DNA of 64,000 bases from an uncultured Lachnospiraceae bacterium (GTDB taxonomy: Bacteria; Bacillota; Clostridia; Lachnospirales; Lachnospiraceae): positions 1-64,000 of the forward strand of contig ONNQ01000009.1 in NCBI GenBank assembly GCA_900319245.1, in the 5' to 3' direction. The notes under the pieces are model-generated. The model saw only the letters and a program-made list of their open reading frames with translations. It was not told the DNA's origin and did not search any database. Numbering within the stretch: the first letter of the stretch is position 1; every line of letters starts with the position of its first letter. The position numbers and the translations under genes are program-made. Below are positions 24,659 to 33,094 of the stretch, piece by piece.

Positions 24659-26158
24659 CTAAAAGCTACTCCGCTGCCTCTCCCTATACCCATCGTAAAT
24701 CCTGTACGTTCTTTGCTGCGAATAATTCCACGTCCGCAGGGACGCCTTCCTGCCGCGCGGCGCATCCCCCTCGAGATTCTCATCAAAAATCGAATACGAA
24801 CCGAACTCAAAGTAGTCAGCCAGTAGCTTCCCGCTCGCATCGTATTTCTCGATGGCAGGCACCGCATCATACGACAGCTGCAATATATAGGAATCATCGT
24901 CATGATTCTGAATGTTGTACGCTGCGATCAAATAGTCCGGCTTAGCGTAGGCGAAGACGATCCAGAGCCCCACCAGCACACCGGCGGCGAATCTCGCGAA
25001 CTGCATCCCGGGCCGGAAAAGGTACACGATGCCCCCCGCCATAACGACCGCCATGACGGCCAGCGCCCACAGCACATAGAGCCGCAGGAAGGTCAGCTTG
25101 TACGCGCCGATGTACAGAAACATTCGATATGCCGCAGATGCAATCAGTACGTAGGTACAAGCGCTGATCAGGCAAAGCACTGACTTCAGCGCAGCACTAT
25201 CCGCGGAATACTTCCTACAAATCAGCACTATCAAAATATTGATCATGCATACAAATACCAGCTGGAAAAATCCTTCGTGCGCATAACTGCTATACGTATA
25301 TCCTTCCGGCAGCGTGCCCCGGCGCAGGAACAGGTAAACCACCTGAATCCCGCAGTACGCCAAATACACAACCAACAGCACCAAGTTGACGGTGATCGCA
25401 ATGACCGGACTATGCGTGCGCTTGTCCGTGACCGGCGTCGCCGCATATTTCATGGGCTGTCCGAATCGGCAGAGCATCCCATACGAAGCGACAAACACAG
25501 AAACGACCATAAAGAGAATTGCGCCCAGATCGTCCCCTATGTCAAAATCAAACACCCCCTCAAAGAATTCCATAAAGATCACATCCGATGACAAAAGCAG
25601 CGGCAGAATCACCGCAAGCAGCGGCACAGAAATCCCGAGTCCGACCATCACATAAAAGACAACCGATTTCATCTGCCCGCCGGCGGTTTCGGCGGGGGCT
25701 CTGTTTTTTGACCGCTCGCCGGTTCTGATGTTGAGGTAAGCGCCGAGGTCTTTGACCGGTCTAGGCAGAAATTGTACCGTGGAGAGGATCATGGCGCTCA
25801 AGGAGAGGGCGTATTTTGACAGGTCCCAGGTGGCGACATCGTACAAATTATGCAGAAAAAGCATAAAAAAGAGCAAAAAAATAAAACCCTTGTCAAAAAG
25901 GATGACAATTTCGTTGCTTGTGAGGCAGACGTTCAGGCCCAGAAGGGCAATTCCGGCCAGGTAGAGGGCGGACCCCCTCTTCAGCGCGCGGCCACTGAGG
26001 CGCAGGTAGTACAGGAAAAGCGCCGCCGTTCCCAGTGCGAAAAGGGGGAATGTGAGCCCCATCTTGTTCCTATAGAGACAGAACGTGTAGAACAGTGCGA
26101 ATACACTGCTCAGCAATAGCAGCTTGTCAAAAGACAGCTTTCCAGTTTCGTTATTCAT
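24659..26158 (-). CDS. DUF4173-family polytopic membrane protein
   Basis: A 499-residue protein with about ten to twelve membrane helices and a C-terminal extracytoplasmic tail (about 430-499). The segment GYTYSSYAHEGFFQLVF is the hallmark of DUF4173 (YAREGFFQL-like). It is the last gene of an operon in which the DUF2975 protein and a YozG-like XRE regulator precede it; this trio recurs in Firmicutes. The function of the family is unknown. It starts five bases after the XRE gene stops. Confidence 0.88.
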   Translation of the reverse strand: MNNETGKLSFDKLLLLSSVFALFYTFCLYRNKMGLTFPLFALGTAALFLYYLRLSGRALKRGSALYLAGIALLGLNVCLTSNEIVILFDKGFIFLLFFMLFLHNLYDVATWDLSKYALSLSAMILSTVQFLPRPVKDLGAYLNIRTGERSKNRAPAETAGGQMKSVVFYVMVGLGISVPLLAVILPLLLSSDVIFMEFFEGVFDFDIGDDLGAILFMVVSVFVASYGMLCRFGQPMKYAATPVTDKRTHSPVIAITVNLVLLVVYLAYCGIQVVYLFLRRGTLPEGYTYSSYAHEGFFQLVFVCMINILIVLICRKYSADSAALKSVLCLISACTYVLIASAAYRMFLYIGAYKLTFLRLYVLWALAVMAVVMAGGIVYLFRPGMQFARFAAGVLVGLWIVFAYAKPDYLIAAYNIQNHDDDSYILQLSYDAVPAIEKYDASGKLLADYFEFGSYSIFDENLEGDAPRGRKASLRTWNYSQQRTYRIYDGYRERQRSSF

Positions 26159-26162
26159 TGGA

Positions 26163-26384
26163 TCACTCCTCCTCAGAATCCTTCACATACTCAAACAGAT
26201 CCCCGGGCTGGCAGTCAAGAATCTCGCAAAGTGCCTCGATCGTCGACACTTTGATCGCTTTGGCTTTGCCGTTCTTCAGGATCGACATGTTGGCGAGTGT
26301 AATACCCACTCGGTTGGCAAGTTCTGTCACGCTCATTTTGCGCTTTGCCAGCATGACATCTATGTTAAAAACCAGATGGCCCAT
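26163..26384 (-). CDS. XRE-family regulator, YozG-like (73 aa)
   Basis: A compact helix-turn-helix (MSVTELANRVGITLANMSIL, then KNGKAKAIKVSTIEALCEIL) and the typical ending CQPGDLFEYV. The ATG at 26384 has GAGGAG six bases upstream; an earlier in-frame ATG at 26408 would place that site inside the gene. It lies between the DUF2975 and DUF4173 genes and probably autoregulates the operon through the long inverted repeat at 27049-27091. Confidence 0.92.
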   Translation of the reverse strand: MGHLVFNIDVMLAKRKMSVTELANRVGITLANMSILKNGKAKAIKVSTIEALCEILDCQPGDLFEYVKDSEEE

Positions 26385-26430
26385 GGTTGTCTCCTCACAT
26401 TGTTCCAATTGATGGTTGGTGGCTGGCCGT

Positions 26431-26910
26431 TCACACAGTCAGGTCGTTTTCCTCCTGGATCTCCGCCGCCTTGACCACCAGGTGGGAAAGGGCTGCAGCG
26501 CAGATGGATATGGCGATTCCAGCGAAGACAATGATGCAGATGACCAGCATCACGGCAGCGGCTGACATGTCAAGCAGCAGGAAAATAATGTTCGCCACAA
26601 AGACAAAAACGGCATCTGCCATGGAAAGATAAGACACCCACTTCAGGTAGTTGGCATTCTCGTAGGAGAAGGATCTGTCCAATCGGATGTTGTCCGCAAT
26701 CTTCCACCCCAGAATGAGGACGATATAGCAAGGGATCGCGCTGATCCAGATGAGGATCAACCAGGGCAGCACGTTCTTTTCCAGCATTGAATTCTGGCGG
26801 ACGAGATAGGCCGCGAACCGGGGCATGATGACGGTATAGGTGAGCAGGCCGCAGATGCCTACTCCAACAATGATAAACTTGAGCCATTTGGCCAGTGCAT
26901 TCTGTTTCAT
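26431..26910 (-). CDS. DUF2975-family membrane protein
   Basis: A 159-residue protein with four membrane helices (about 10-30, 47-67, 92-112, 117-140). DNIRLDRSFSYENANYLKWV between helices 2 and 3 is the characteristic DUF2975 cytosolic loop. It is the first gene of the three-gene operon with the XRE and DUF4173 genes. The physiological role is unknown. AAAGGA precedes the ATG by about nine bases. Confidence 0.88.
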   Translation of the reverse strand: MKQNALAKWLKFIIVGVGICGLLTYTVIMPRFAAYLVRQNSMLEKNVLPWLILIWISAIPCYIVLILGWKIADNIRLDRSFSYENANYLKWVSYLSMADAVFVFVANIIFLLLDMSAAAVMLVICIIVFAGIAISICAAALSHLVVKAAEIQEENDLTV

Positions 26911-27025
26911 AAATGGACGTCCTTTCCGGAGTTTTACAGTGTATTACTGGGGCTGGCAGTTGCTGCGTGCGCTGCGCGCCTTGGCGGGCGCTCTTCCTCT
27001 TCCTGCTGCCCCTTTCTATAGCATG

Positions 27026-27054
27026 ACAATAACACCCGCAATAAAATAAGTCAA
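27026..27054 (-). promoter_or_regulatory. Promoter of the DUF2975-XRE-DUF4173 operon
   Basis: Minus-strand TTGACT (27054-27049), 17-base spacer and TATTGT (27031-27026). The -35 box is the end of one arm of the adjoining inverted repeat. Confidence 0.65.
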
Positions 27055-27091
27055 TAATAATTTATCGTTTTTCGATAAATTATTATTGACT
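27049..27091. promoter_or_regulatory. Long perfect inverted repeat, 19-bp arms
   Basis: AGTCAATAATAATTTATCG, a TTTTT loop, then its exact complement. It abuts the DUF2975 operon promoter; its arms each end in a TTGACT box, one per strand. It may be a multi-dimer operator for the XRE protein. Confidence 0.7.
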
Positions 27092-27233
27092 TCTGTCTGT
27101 AAGTGCTGAAATCGTAACTATCGTAACTTCGTCTTAAGGAGAAGGATCTCCCTATTGAAGTCATCCTCCACCCATGAACTCAGGTCTTCTACCCAAAACA
27201 TACACATACTTTCTTCTACTCTTGTCGATAATC

Positions 27234-27265
27234 AAGTACCCCTCTACGCACTGTAGGGGTCTGAC
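27234..27265. repeat. Palindromic repeat R1, copy 2
   Basis: ACCCCTCTACGCACTGTAGG then GGTCTGACC; matches the 20867 copy except for flanks and one internal base. Confidence 0.65.
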
Positions 27266-27298
27266 CGGTTTGCGGGTTTGAGTCTTTTCTGAATCTGG

Positions 27299-27331
27299 AC
27301 CCCTCCACGCTCCGGTGGGGTCAGACCCCAC
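27299..27331. repeat. Palindromic repeat R1, copy 3 (diverged)
   Basis: GACCCCTCCACGCTCCGGTG then GGGTCAGACCCCA; same layout with compensating changes in the stem. Confidence 0.6.
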
Positions 27332-27341
27332 CGCTGCGCTG

Positions 27342-28286
27342 TCACCCACCGCCGCGCCTGCGGTCAAGGATCATTTTTTTGACCCGGTCCCAGCGCTCTC
27401 CGCAGAATCGGTTGAAGTAGCCGCCAATCAGCAGGATATAGAAGCAGCAATACAGCCAGAAGAGGAAGATTGCAATCGTTCCGAGGCTCCCGTAGAACAT
27501 CGTGTAGGCGTTGTAGCCTCTTACGTAGATGGAAAAGCCCCACGAAAAGGCGTTCCACAGCGGCGTTACGAGGAGAGCACCGGGGAGCTGCCTGACGAGG
27601 TTTCGCCTGCCCGCCGGGACGAATGTGTAGACCAGCGCGAGGATGAAAATAATGAGCACCGCCACAAGGTTTCGCTGCCACAGCTCGATCGTGATGGTTT
27701 TGCTGATGACGTCCGGCATCCGTTCGAATAGGAAGTGGCTGACGGGGCCCGCAAATACGAGAAAGAGCATGACGACAAACATCATGATCATCACGATCGT
27801 GTACCCGATGGAGATCAGGCAAAGCACTGGGTACGACCTTCGCTCTTCTTCGTCATAGACTTTGTTGAGGCCGCACCGGAGCGCCATTGTGCCTCTGGAC
27901 GCGGACCACAAGAGGATTAGCGCCGAGACGGAAAGCGTTCCCTTTGCGTTTGTGTACGTCTCAGCCACGACCCGGGCCGCGAATTCGTATGCGGTTTCCG
28001 GGATCAGGCGGCTTATGAAGTCGAGCAGTTCCCGTTGCGACAAGCCGATGCGCGTGATCGTTTGCAAAATAATGATAAGCAGCGGGATCATGGACATAAA
28101 AAAGTAAAACGCAATGCTGGACGCGTAGGTCGTGACATCGCGGTCGCCCCAGTCTTTGGCCGTGCGTTTGGCAAGGCGCTTGGCTCGCGCGCTGATTTCT
28201 TGCTGGCCAGCGGCGGGTTTGCTCGCCTGTTGGGCTGCTTCCCTCGTCGGATCGGCGGGTTTCGCACTGATTTGTGTTTCTTTCAT
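27342..28286 (-). CDS. YihY/BrkB-family membrane protein
   Basis: A 314-residue protein with about six membrane helices. Family marks include TTYASSIAFYFFMSMIPLL early, LWSASRGTMALRCGLNKVY in the middle and LPGALLVTPLWNAFSWGFSI late. A charged Ala/Lys-rich cytosolic N-terminus (residues 1-45) precedes the helices. The family was once mis-assigned as RNase BN; its role (envelope, serum resistance) is not settled. It is monocistronic, and its 3' end is next to repeat R1. Confidence 0.92.
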   Translation of the reverse strand: MKETQISAKPADPTREAAQQASKPAAGQQEISARAKRLAKRTAKDWGDRDVTTYASSIAFYFFMSMIPLLIIILQTITRIGLSQRELLDFISRLIPETAYEFAARVVAETYTNAKGTLSVSALILLWSASRGTMALRCGLNKVYDEEERRSYPVLCLISIGYTIVMIMMFVVMLFLVFAGPVSHFLFERMPDVISKTITIELWQRNLVAVLIIFILALVYTFVPAGRRNLVRQLPGALLVTPLWNAFSWGFSIYVRGYNAYTMFYGSLGTIAIFLFWLYCCFYILLIGGYFNRFCGERWDRVKKMILDRRRGGG

Positions 28287-28430
28287 CTTATCCTTTTCCT
28301 CTTTTCAGGACCGATTTCCAGTTTTTATTTTACACTATTTTCAGACAAAAATGGGGGCGTTGTACCCCCAAAGCGGCTAGGGGCTGGTGCCTTCCCCTGA
28401 CGCAGAAAGACGCCGGCTGGCGCCGTTCTC

Positions 28431-28589
28431 CTAATACAAAAAGGAGCCGGCTAATGCCAAGCTCCTTGAAAGTGCGCAACTGGTTCTTTTGCCAACGATG
28501 CAGTAAAAGCTGTCGTTCTCGTCATATGCCGCAACCATCAGCACCGGCATCGGGTAAACCGCCTGTACAACTCCGAGATTTTTCTTCAT
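28431..28589 (-). pseudogene. Truncated flavin-reductase-like gene remnant
   Basis: The minus-strand frame starts with AAGGCGG plus ATG (28589). Residues 1-25 (KKNLGVVQAVYPMPVLMVAA, then YDEN) resemble the opening of flavin reductase / FMN-binding split-barrel proteins (PxPVxMVxxYDENG). After DEN the similarity stops, and the frame ends at 52 residues (TAG at 28431). It is probably a decayed fragment, though a functional microprotein cannot be excluded. Confidence 0.5.
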
Positions 28590-28790
28590 TCTGAATTCCG
28601 CCTTTCTTTACTGCTGTGATTTGGTGAGGCCGTGGCCTCATTTCCGTCCTGCGTCTTGATGGGCCGCGGACCTCGTTTCCGTCCTGGGCCTCCTCATTGA
28701 CATTCGGCCTTGTTAAGGCTCATTATACAAGTACCAGGAAAGTTTTTAAACACTTGATTAATATGGGGTCTGCCCCCAGAGGAATATACA
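28590..28790. repeat. Intergenic stretch with a 35-bp direct repeat
   Basis: CCTC(A/G)TTTCCGTCCTG occurs at 28636 and 28671 with GGCC-rich flanks. Otherwise nothing gene-like before the YdcF start. Confidence 0.5.
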
Positions 28791-29543
28791 ATGTCATTAC
28801 CAGTCATTCTACTCTTTATCATCGGCGCTCTGTGCATCCTATATGGCGTCATGGTTTTCATGATCCGCAGCGGCACGACCTTCTTTGTCGTGTGGTTTGC
28901 ACTCGGCGCGCTCTTTCTGCTCCTCGGGTTTCTGCTCCGGAACCATTTCCTTGCAAGGGTGCCGAGAGTCCTGCGCACGCTCCTACTCATCGCCGTCTGT
29001 GCAGGCGTGATCATGCTCGCTGTGTGTGAGAGTTTTGTCGTGCAAGGTTTTAGCAAGCAGGCGCCGGCGGGGCTCGACTATCTGATCGTCCTGGGCGCAC
29101 AAGTGCGCGAGGACGGGCCTAGCGCTGTGCTCAAATATCGCCTCGACGCGGCGGCGGACTACCTGCGCAGGCCGGAAAATGAGGGCACGATCTGCATCGT
29201 GACCGGCGGCAAGGGCGCTGCCGAGCCGTTTCCCGAGGGGCAGGGGATGCGGGACTACCTCGTGCGGGTCGGAATTCCCGCCGCGCGCATCGTTGTCGAG
29301 GACCGCGCTCTCAACACGGTTCAAAACATTGCCAACAGCAAGGCTCTCATGGCCTCCCCGAACGCCTCTGTCGCCATCGTCACCAGCAATTTCCACGTCA
29401 CGCGCGGGCTCGCGCTGGCGCGCAAGCAGGGGCTGACCGAAGCTTACGCCATTGCGGCGCCGTCGACGCCCTTGTTCCTGCCCAACAATATGCTGCGGGA
29501 GTTCTTTGGCCTGTCCAAGGACTTCCTGCTGGGAAATTTGTAA
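28791..29543 (+). CDS. YdcF/SanA-family (DUF218) membrane-anchored protein
   Basis: A 250-residue protein with three N-terminal membrane helices (about 2-22, 28-48, 60-80) and a DUF218 domain: YLIVLGAQV, ICIVTGGKG, the acidic-helix region EGQGMRDYL, EDRALNTVQNI and IVTSNFHVTRGLALA. The order and residues fit YdcF/ElyC/SanA proteins, which are linked to envelope or lipid-carrier metabolism and may bind a nucleotide-like ligand. It is followed by three consecutive hairpins. Confidence 0.9.
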   Translation: MSLPVILLFIIGALCILYGVMVFMIRSGTTFFVVWFALGALFLLLGFLLRNHFLARVPRVLRTLLLIAVCAGVIMLAVCESFVVQGFSKQAPAGLDYLIVLGAQVREDGPSAVLKYRLDAAADYLRRPENEGTICIVTGGKGAAEPFPEGQGMRDYLVRVGIPAARIVVEDRALNTVQNIANSKALMASPNASVAIVTSNFHVTRGLALARKQGLTEAYAIAAPSTPLFLPNNMLREFFGLSKDFLLGNL

Positions 29544-29544
29544 A

Positions 29545-29631
29545 GTAGGAGCTGCCCCTACGGTGCGCGATGGGGTACGCCCCCATCGCGTCGCCGGATT
29601 GAGTCAGCGGACAGGTCCGCTGACTCACTTT
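29545..29631. terminator. Three consecutive hairpins between convergent genes
   Basis: GTAGG...CCTAC, then GCGATGGGG...CCCCATCGC, then TGAGTCAGCGGAC...GTCCGCTGACTCA. The last is a 13-bp stem next to the MATE stop and likely ends both convergent transcripts. None has a strong T run. Confidence 0.5.
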
Positions 29632-31007
29632 GATCTGCGCAGCAGCCACAGCGCAAACACAGCGCTCAAGGCCTCACTGATGACCAGCGCGGACGCAAGG
29701 CCTGTGGTGCCCCACAGTCGATCCATAAGGAACATGATCGGGATGTAGAATCCCAGCTGGCGCACCGTCGCGTGCAGCAAGGTCTCCTTGCCCTTTCCCA
29801 TGCCCTGCATGCAGAAGGACGTATTGTAGTTGATGAACTGCACCGGCGAAGCGAGGCATCGCAGCCGCAGGAACGTCGCCGCAAAGGCCACCGTTTGCAT
29901 AGCAATCTCCGCATCGCTCCCCGACGTGCTGAGGAAAGCTCTGGAAACCGGTCCTGCAAAAATCTCGAAGAGCACAACACTGGCTCCCGCGAACGCCAGG
30001 CCAATATACCGTGTTTTGCGAATGACTTCGTTCATCCTCTCCTCATTCCCGGACGCATAGTTATAAGCCACGATCGGCATCATGCCCTGGGAGAGCCCCA
30101 CATTGATTGCGTTGGGCAGTCTCTCCACTTTCATAACGATGCCCATCGCCGCCAGCACGAGATCGCTGTGCGCGGCAGAAATGACATTGAGACATATATT
30201 GGCCAGATCAAACATGCCCGTCAGCATCGCGGACGGCACGCCGACGGAAAAAATATCACGCACAAAGCGCTTCTCCAGGCCGATTGCATCCCGCAGGCGC
30301 ATGCTCAGGGGCGCTTCGGCTGTCGCTTTTTTGACCGCGATCAGAAGATACAGGCAGGCGATCACATTGGAGAGCGTTGTCGCAATCGCGGCGCCGACGA
30401 CCTCCTGCCCCCTGGGGAGAAGGACAAACATGAACAGCGGATCCAGTGCCATGTTGAGAACGCCGCCCATGCTAAGGCCCAAACTGGCTTGGCCCGAATA
30501 TCCGGCGTTTCGAAGAAGGTGCGCAAGCGTCAGTGACAAAATACTGGGCAAACTGCCGAGTACGATGACAATCAGGGCGTATTGGCGCGCAAACCCAATC
30601 GTGGCATCCGACGCGCCGAGGAGGCGCAGCACCGGATCCAGGAACACGCCGACCAGCACCGAATAGGTCACCGCCAGCGTAATCGCGCCGTATACGCTGA
30701 ATGCGCTGACCTGCCTCGCATACCCTGGCTCCCTTCGGCCCATCAGCCGGGCGACCAGGCTTCCCCCGCCGACGCCGAACAGGTTGGAAAAGGCGACGTT
30801 GAGCATGACCATGGTCAGCGTGATCGTCGTCGCCGCCATCATGTACGAATTTCCCGTCCTGCCAATGAAAAAGGCATCTACCATGTTGTAAATCAGATTG
30901 ATGAGCTGGCTGATGATCGTCGGCACAGCCATCACTGCGAGCGCCTCCAGAACCGGCGCGTTCGCAAACATCTCGTCTTTGCTAATCGTATTATTCCGTC
31001 TTGCCAT
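29625..31007 (-). CDS. MATE-family exporter (second)
   Basis: A 460-residue protein with twelve membrane helices. Marks include NLIYNMVDAFFIGRTGNSYM, FGVGGGSLVARLMGRREPGYA and SQGMMPIVAYNYASGNEERM, characteristic of the DinF/VmrA-like MATE branch and different from the exporter at 18310. ATG at 31007 is chosen because AAGGAG lies nine bases upstream; the frame is open further but into the upstream gene. It starts 26 bases after the 606-aa gene, so both are likely co-transcribed. Confidence 0.93.
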   Translation of the reverse strand: MARRNNTISKDEMFANAPVLEALAVMAVPTIISQLINLIYNMVDAFFIGRTGNSYMMAATTITLTMVMLNVAFSNLFGVGGGSLVARLMGRREPGYARQVSAFSVYGAITLAVTYSVLVGVFLDPVLRLLGASDATIGFARQYALIVIVLGSLPSILSLTLAHLLRNAGYSGQASLGLSMGGVLNMALDPLFMFVLLPRGQEVVGAAIATTLSNVIACLYLLIAVKKATAEAPLSMRLRDAIGLEKRFVRDIFSVGVPSAMLTGMFDLANICLNVISAAHSDLVLAAMGIVMKVERLPNAINVGLSQGMMPIVAYNYASGNEERMNEVIRKTRYIGLAFAGASVVLFEIFAGPVSRAFLSTSGSDAEIAMQTVAFAATFLRLRCLASPVQFINYNTSFCMQGMGKGKETLLHATVRQLGFYIPIMFLMDRLWGTTGLASALVISEALSAVFALWLLRRSK

Positions 31008-31032
31008 TCGGTGCCACTCCTTACGATGCGAG

Positions 31033-32853
31033 TCATTGGAAGTTTCCCAGCGAAATCGAATCCCGGAAGGTTCTGCGGTCGCCCGCCGTCGCCTCCAGAA
31101 ACAGATAGTTGGGTCTTCCGTTCTCATAGGTGATCTTACAGTCGTAGTGCTCGACCCGTTTCATGATGTACAGTGCCTCGACGAGGTCCTCGTAGTGCTC
31201 CTTGAGCGCCGCTGCCGCTTTGGGAACCACAACTTGATTGTCTGCCGAACCTGTTCGCCCGCCAAACCTCGCCGGGATCACCTCCGCTGCACAATAATTG
31301 CCTCGCGACGCATCCTCCAGAATTCGATACCGCCATTGCAGATCTTCGCTGCAGGGCGACATAGCATCGGCATATCCGCCAAAATCCACCACATGGTCAC
31401 CGATCACAGTGAATGAAATCCCGTGCTCCGGGTCCCATTCGCTCTCGCCGCGCACCACATAGGCCGGCACTGCGTTTTTCTTAGCTGCAGCTGAAGTCGC
31501 TGCTCCGCCTGCCAACACTCCAAACGGCTCATCCGCCGCGTGCGATCCATACAATGCTTTGCACCCGCAGACACCGGGATCCGGCTTCACGACCTCCACC
31601 CGGCTCGGTGACATATGTCCCAGAATCCACTCCACCGACGGCTCCGTCGGCTCGGTCCCCGTATAGTACTCGATCAGGCAGTCAGCGATCTCCTGCTGCA
31701 GGCCTTCCGTCATGTGCTCGAACGCATCGGCGCATTTCTGGGCGTAGGACGGCATTGTGCCGGGCTCCACGAAGAGCTCCGCCGGCGTGCCCCAATACTG
31801 CCCCTTCAGAACCGCCTTTGCTTCCGCCCCGTCCCAATCGGGCTCCTCGCTCATAAAATCGCGATACCGCAGATCGAGCACCTCCGCCAGACGGTGGAAC
31901 TTTTCCCATGTGAAATCCACACAGTAATACCGCGGCGAATCATACTCGCTGCAGATCACTTTATAATAGTCAAAGAAATACCGCCTCGATCTGTGGCTGA
32001 ACGGTATTGGAGCCAGCTCATCACGATAATATATGTCCACAAAGCGCTGTGCTTCAGGCGCGACATCATCCCGCGTGAACACATAATCCATATCCCCTGC
32101 CAAAAAATCGACCGGCGTCAGCTTTTCATCCTTTAGATCCCGGATAACCTCTCCGCCATGCGTCTGACGGAACTCGTCACTGACAAGGTTTTTCCGAACC
32201 AGCCAGCCGACAAAATAGGCGATCGGCATAGCCGCGTAATCAAAAATCTTCATAGTCTCTTCGTCTGTATATTCTTGTTCTGCTTCTGCCTGCTTCGGAG
32301 AGCCGGTCGTCCCTATCTCCGTGCCACCGGAAGGAAGCTTTTCTACGTCAGATGCTTTCACAGCCGTCTTCCCATATACGCGCCGATATTCTTCCGCTGC
32401 GTCTTCCCAGGCCCATTCCGCTTTGTCTTTGATGAATTGGAATTCAGTAGTGGTTAGCTTTGTGGCCCTCTTTGTATTCTTATTTTTCTCAGAAATCTTG
32501 GGCAAGAAGATCACCAGCGCCCCAAGCATAATTGCCATAACCACAGCAATGCAGCCGGCCTCCGGAATGTCCAGAGCAAACCAACTGATTCCCAGTGTGA
32601 AAATGAGGAGCGGAAATTTGAAGAGAAAACCTTGCAGGACGGGATTCTCTCTATCTCTAGCCAGCTTATTGAAGCTCCTGACCGTAATAACAAGCATAGC
32701 GATGGCGCAGGCCAAAAAGGCCAGGATCATCACAATAGGCACATCCATAGTCGGGTCACTTAAACGTGCGAAGACTCCCAGCAGGCTGAAGATGAAAAGA
32801 CCAGTTTCTAAAATGGCACATATAGTCAGAAAAATGAATTGTAATACCTTCAT
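31033..32853 (-). CDS. Uncharacterised 606-aa membrane-anchored protein
   Basis: Not recognised. Four membrane helices fill the first 130 residues (two hairpins), followed by a cytosolic charged region and a large soluble domain. The middle part is rich in aromatic and acidic residues (RSRRYFFDYYKVICSEYDSP). The C-terminus (from VPAYVVRGESEWDPEHGISF on) has a compact beta/alpha pattern ending LFLEATAGDRRTFRD. The start at 32853 follows GGAGAGCG. It is upstream of and near a MATE exporter, but a joint function is only positional. Confidence 0.75.
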   Translation of the reverse strand: MKVLQFIFLTICAILETGLFIFSLLGVFARLSDPTMDVPIVMILAFLACAIAMLVITVRSFNKLARDRENPVLQGFLFKFPLLIFTLGISWFALDIPEAGCIAVVMAIMLGALVIFLPKISEKNKNTKRATKLTTTEFQFIKDKAEWAWEDAAEEYRRVYGKTAVKASDVEKLPSGGTEIGTTGSPKQAEAEQEYTDEETMKIFDYAAMPIAYFVGWLVRKNLVSDEFRQTHGGEVIRDLKDEKLTPVDFLAGDMDYVFTRDDVAPEAQRFVDIYYRDELAPIPFSHRSRRYFFDYYKVICSEYDSPRYYCVDFTWEKFHRLAEVLDLRYRDFMSEEPDWDGAEAKAVLKGQYWGTPAELFVEPGTMPSYAQKCADAFEHMTEGLQQEIADCLIEYYTGTEPTEPSVEWILGHMSPSRVEVVKPDPGVCGCKALYGSHAADEPFGVLAGGAATSAAAKKNAVPAYVVRGESEWDPEHGISFTVIGDHVVDFGGYADAMSPCSEDLQWRYRILEDASRGNYCAAEVIPARFGGRTGSADNQVVVPKAAAALKEHYEDLVEALYIMKRVEHYDCKITYENGRPNYLFLEATAGDRRTFRDSISLGNFQ

Positions 32854-33000
32854 AACGCTCTCCATATCGGTGATAAAATCTCATTTTATTGTACACGAAA
32901 ACAGGCGATAAAGGCAGATGCAATGTGACCGCAGGATTCGTGATCAAGGCCTGCAAATCCTTTCTTGTAAAGAGCTCACAAAATTCACCCCACAGTTCTT

Positions 33001-33051
33001 GTTGACAAATCAACAACTCCATGCTATTCTTTCAAACGTTGACAAATCAAC
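33001..33051. promoter_or_regulatory. Two copies of a GTTGACAAATCAAC operator
   Basis: Identical 14-bp palindromes (arms GTTGA/TCAAC) at 33001-33014 and 33038-33051, covering the -35 and the start-site region. The spacing is 37 bp. The MarR-type protein encoded 1 kb downstream is the obvious candidate ligand. Confidence 0.7.
33002..33030 (+). promoter_or_regulatory. Promoter of the DegV-MarR genes
   Basis: TTGACA, a 17-base spacer and TATTCT. The -35 lies inside the first of two identical palindromic operators. Confidence 0.8.
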
Positions 33052-33094
33052 ATTTCTCTAAAATGCATTGTTCAAATTAAGGAGTAACAATCAA

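Larger units (their letters stand above)
26911..27341. other. Regulatory and repeat-rich region before the DUF2975 operon
   Basis: Contains the DUF2975 operon promoter, a long inverted repeat (27049-27091) and two R1-type palindromes (27234-27265, 27299-27331). No gene seen. Confidence 0.6.
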
